A stretch of DNA of 14,025 bases from Candidatus Azambacteria bacterium. GTDB lineage: Bacteria; Patescibacteriota; Minisyncoccia; GWC2-36-17; WO2-46-25. This document shows, one piece after another, positions 13,171 to 14,025 of the stretch (position 1 is its first letter; every line of letters begins with the position of its first letter). The notes below the pieces were generated by a model. It was given only the letters and a program-made list of their open reading frames with translations. It did no database searches and was not told the origin of the DNA. Location: positions 1 to 14,025 of the forward strand of contig JANLHQ010000023.1 of assembly GCA_024654415.1 (NCBI GenBank), in the 5' to 3' direction. A program made the position numbers and the translations under genes.

Positions 13171-14025
13171 TCAGGACTTACGCACAGACGCCGCGTGAGG
13201 TGATGGTCGTGGCGAAAGAGCAAAAAGCACACCGAGAAGTATTGCAAATAAAAGAAATGCTCGTTCATCAAAAATTGCAACATCGGTCATACTATACCAT
13301 AAAATCCATATGAGGTATAGTAATGCGTTTAGCCCAAAAAATTGCGCGAACTCGTTTGTGCCACGCGTATATAGCTCCCATCCTTTCTTTAAAATTATTA
13401 TAATAAGAGCTGAGGTAGCTATGAACCCAAGCGCGCCGATCTCTGCAAAAAAATTAAGATACAGATTATGTGCCGATGCGCCCGCTTTGATTGCGGTTGG
13501 ATTCAGTGCAAGTATTACCGGGAAGTTGCCAATACCAACCCCTAAAAGCGGGTGCCTCCCTATAGAGCGTATGGTCTCCTTCCATATATAGATCCTCCCT
13601 TGATTTGAAGTTTCTTGCGTGTCGACTATTGATTTAATGCGCTCAGAGAATACCGCGCGTTCTGTGGCAGTACCACTGAATTGAAATTGAGGGGAGTTAA
13701 AAATAAATGACGCGATAGGAAGCGAGATGAAAAATAGCGCAAGCGGTATCAATGCTTCTTTGCGAATAGAATACCGACGAACAAAGAGATACCCAATGAA
13801 CAGGACCACAAACACCGCGCTCGCCCAGATGCCTCGCGTACCGGAAAGCACCGCCTCAAATGCTGCGAGTGCAATGAGCGCTCCGAGCATATATTTCTTC
13901 AATGTGCTTTTTTCGAACGCAAAAAGCACGACCGAAAAACACAGTATCATAAGAAGGTATAAGGGGAACGAGTGCGTGTCAGGGAATGAAGAAAACATTC
14001 GCAAATGGATTGTGCCACTATAATA
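13171..14025 (-). CDS. O-antigen ligase/polymerase family membrane protein, C-terminal 284 residues (cut by right window edge)
   Basis: The frame stays open to the right edge, so the N-terminal membrane segments are missing; a TTG or ATG near 14000 is internal, not a start. The visible part has several hydrophobic segments and the Wzy_C (O-antigen ligase) signatures: TRGIWAS after the third segment, a periplasmic loop containing SNQGRIYIWKETI followed by HPLLGVGIGNFP, and AHNLYLNFFAEIGALGF. The Arg of GRIYIW and the His of AHN are the functionally important residues in this family. Such enzymes join or polymerise undecaprenyl-linked glycans on the outer face of the membrane. The basic Ser/Pro-rich tail (PRPSPHAASVRKS) is cytoplasmic. 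It is the first visible gene of the glycan run, 33 nt before the GTG of the next gene. Confidence 0.92.
   Translation of the reverse strand, partial: YYSGTIHLRMFSSFPDTHSFPLYLLMILCFSVVLFAFEKSTLKKYMLGALIALAAFEAVLSGTRGIWASAVFVVLFIGYLFVRRYSIRKEALIPLALFFISLPIASFIFNSPQFQFSGTATERAVFSERIKSIVDTQETSNQGRIYIWKETIRSIGRHPLLGVGIGNFPVILALNPTAIKAGASAHNLYLNFFAEIGALGFIATSALIIIILKKGWELYTRGTNEFAQFFGLNALLYLIWILWYSMTDVAIFDERAFLLFAILLGVLFALSPRPSPHAASVRKS

Noticed and set aside
13996..14004. TTG or ATG near 14000 as the start of the O-antigen ligase gene
   Set aside because: The frame continues without a stop to the window edge and the family has many more N-terminal membrane segments, so these codons are internal.

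Overview
The window looks like chromosomal DNA of a bacterium from the Candidate Phyla Radiation (Patescibacteria), most likely Parcubacteria-like. Core genes (recG, rpmA, rplI) sit among protein families that are common in that group: a pseudopilin-G-like anchored protein, a DUF5667-like helical protein, a Gmad2-domain protein with paired Cys motifs, an Ada-like Cys domain on a membrane anchor, and S41 proteases with W-rich N-terminal repeats. TGA is used as a normal stop in several genes (for example rpmA, the LCP gene and the right-edge polymerase), which argues against the UGA-recoding Gracilibacteria/Absconditabacteria. The lineage call is inferred from protein features, not from a tree.

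Layout. 1-1404 (-): 5' part of recG, cut by the left edge. 1462-1974 (+): pseudopilin-like anchored protein, diverging from recG over overlapping promoters. 2023-2102: strong hairpins between convergent genes. 2134-2658 (-): DUF5667-like periplasmic helical protein. 2776-3759 (+): CNNM/DUF21-CBS membrane protein. 3823-4125 (-): Cys-rich 100-residue protein with a consensus ribosome binding site and its own terminator. 4126-4291: non-coding, holding a single 32-nt element that resembles a type I CRISPR repeat. 4292-7961 (-): four exported or membrane-anchored proteins in close tandem: an Ada-like anchored protein, a C-terminal-processing S41 protease with W-repeats, a Gmad2 protein, and a matrixin-type zinc protease with a coiled-coil insert. 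7986-8261 (+): rpmA with a terminator. 8351-8515 (+): an unlisted 54-residue protein with two membrane segments, a consensus ribosome binding site and its own terminator. 8634-14025 (-): a tightly packed run, read right to left: O-antigen ligase/polymerase (cut by the right edge), GT2 glycosyltransferase, LytR-CpsA-Psr ligase, second GT2, second S41 protease, rplI, terminator.

How it fits together. The right-hand run is a surface-glycan module: two glycosyltransferases, a polymerase/ligase and an LCP transferase that would move a lipid-linked glycan onto the cell wall. It is translationally coupled through 1-, 4- and 8-nt overlaps and ends in an envelope protease and ribosomal protein L9. The 4292-7961 cluster looks like an envelope proteolysis or surface-protein module (two different protease families plus two extracellular adaptor-like proteins). 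Most promoter-proximal genes have a -10 box only about 7-14 nt before the start codon and no Shine-Dalgarno. Two small orphan proteins instead have perfect AGGAGG sites.

No rRNA, convincing tRNA, cas gene, transposase or integrase was seen. No gene-free stretch exceeds 300 bases; the longest is 4126-4291.
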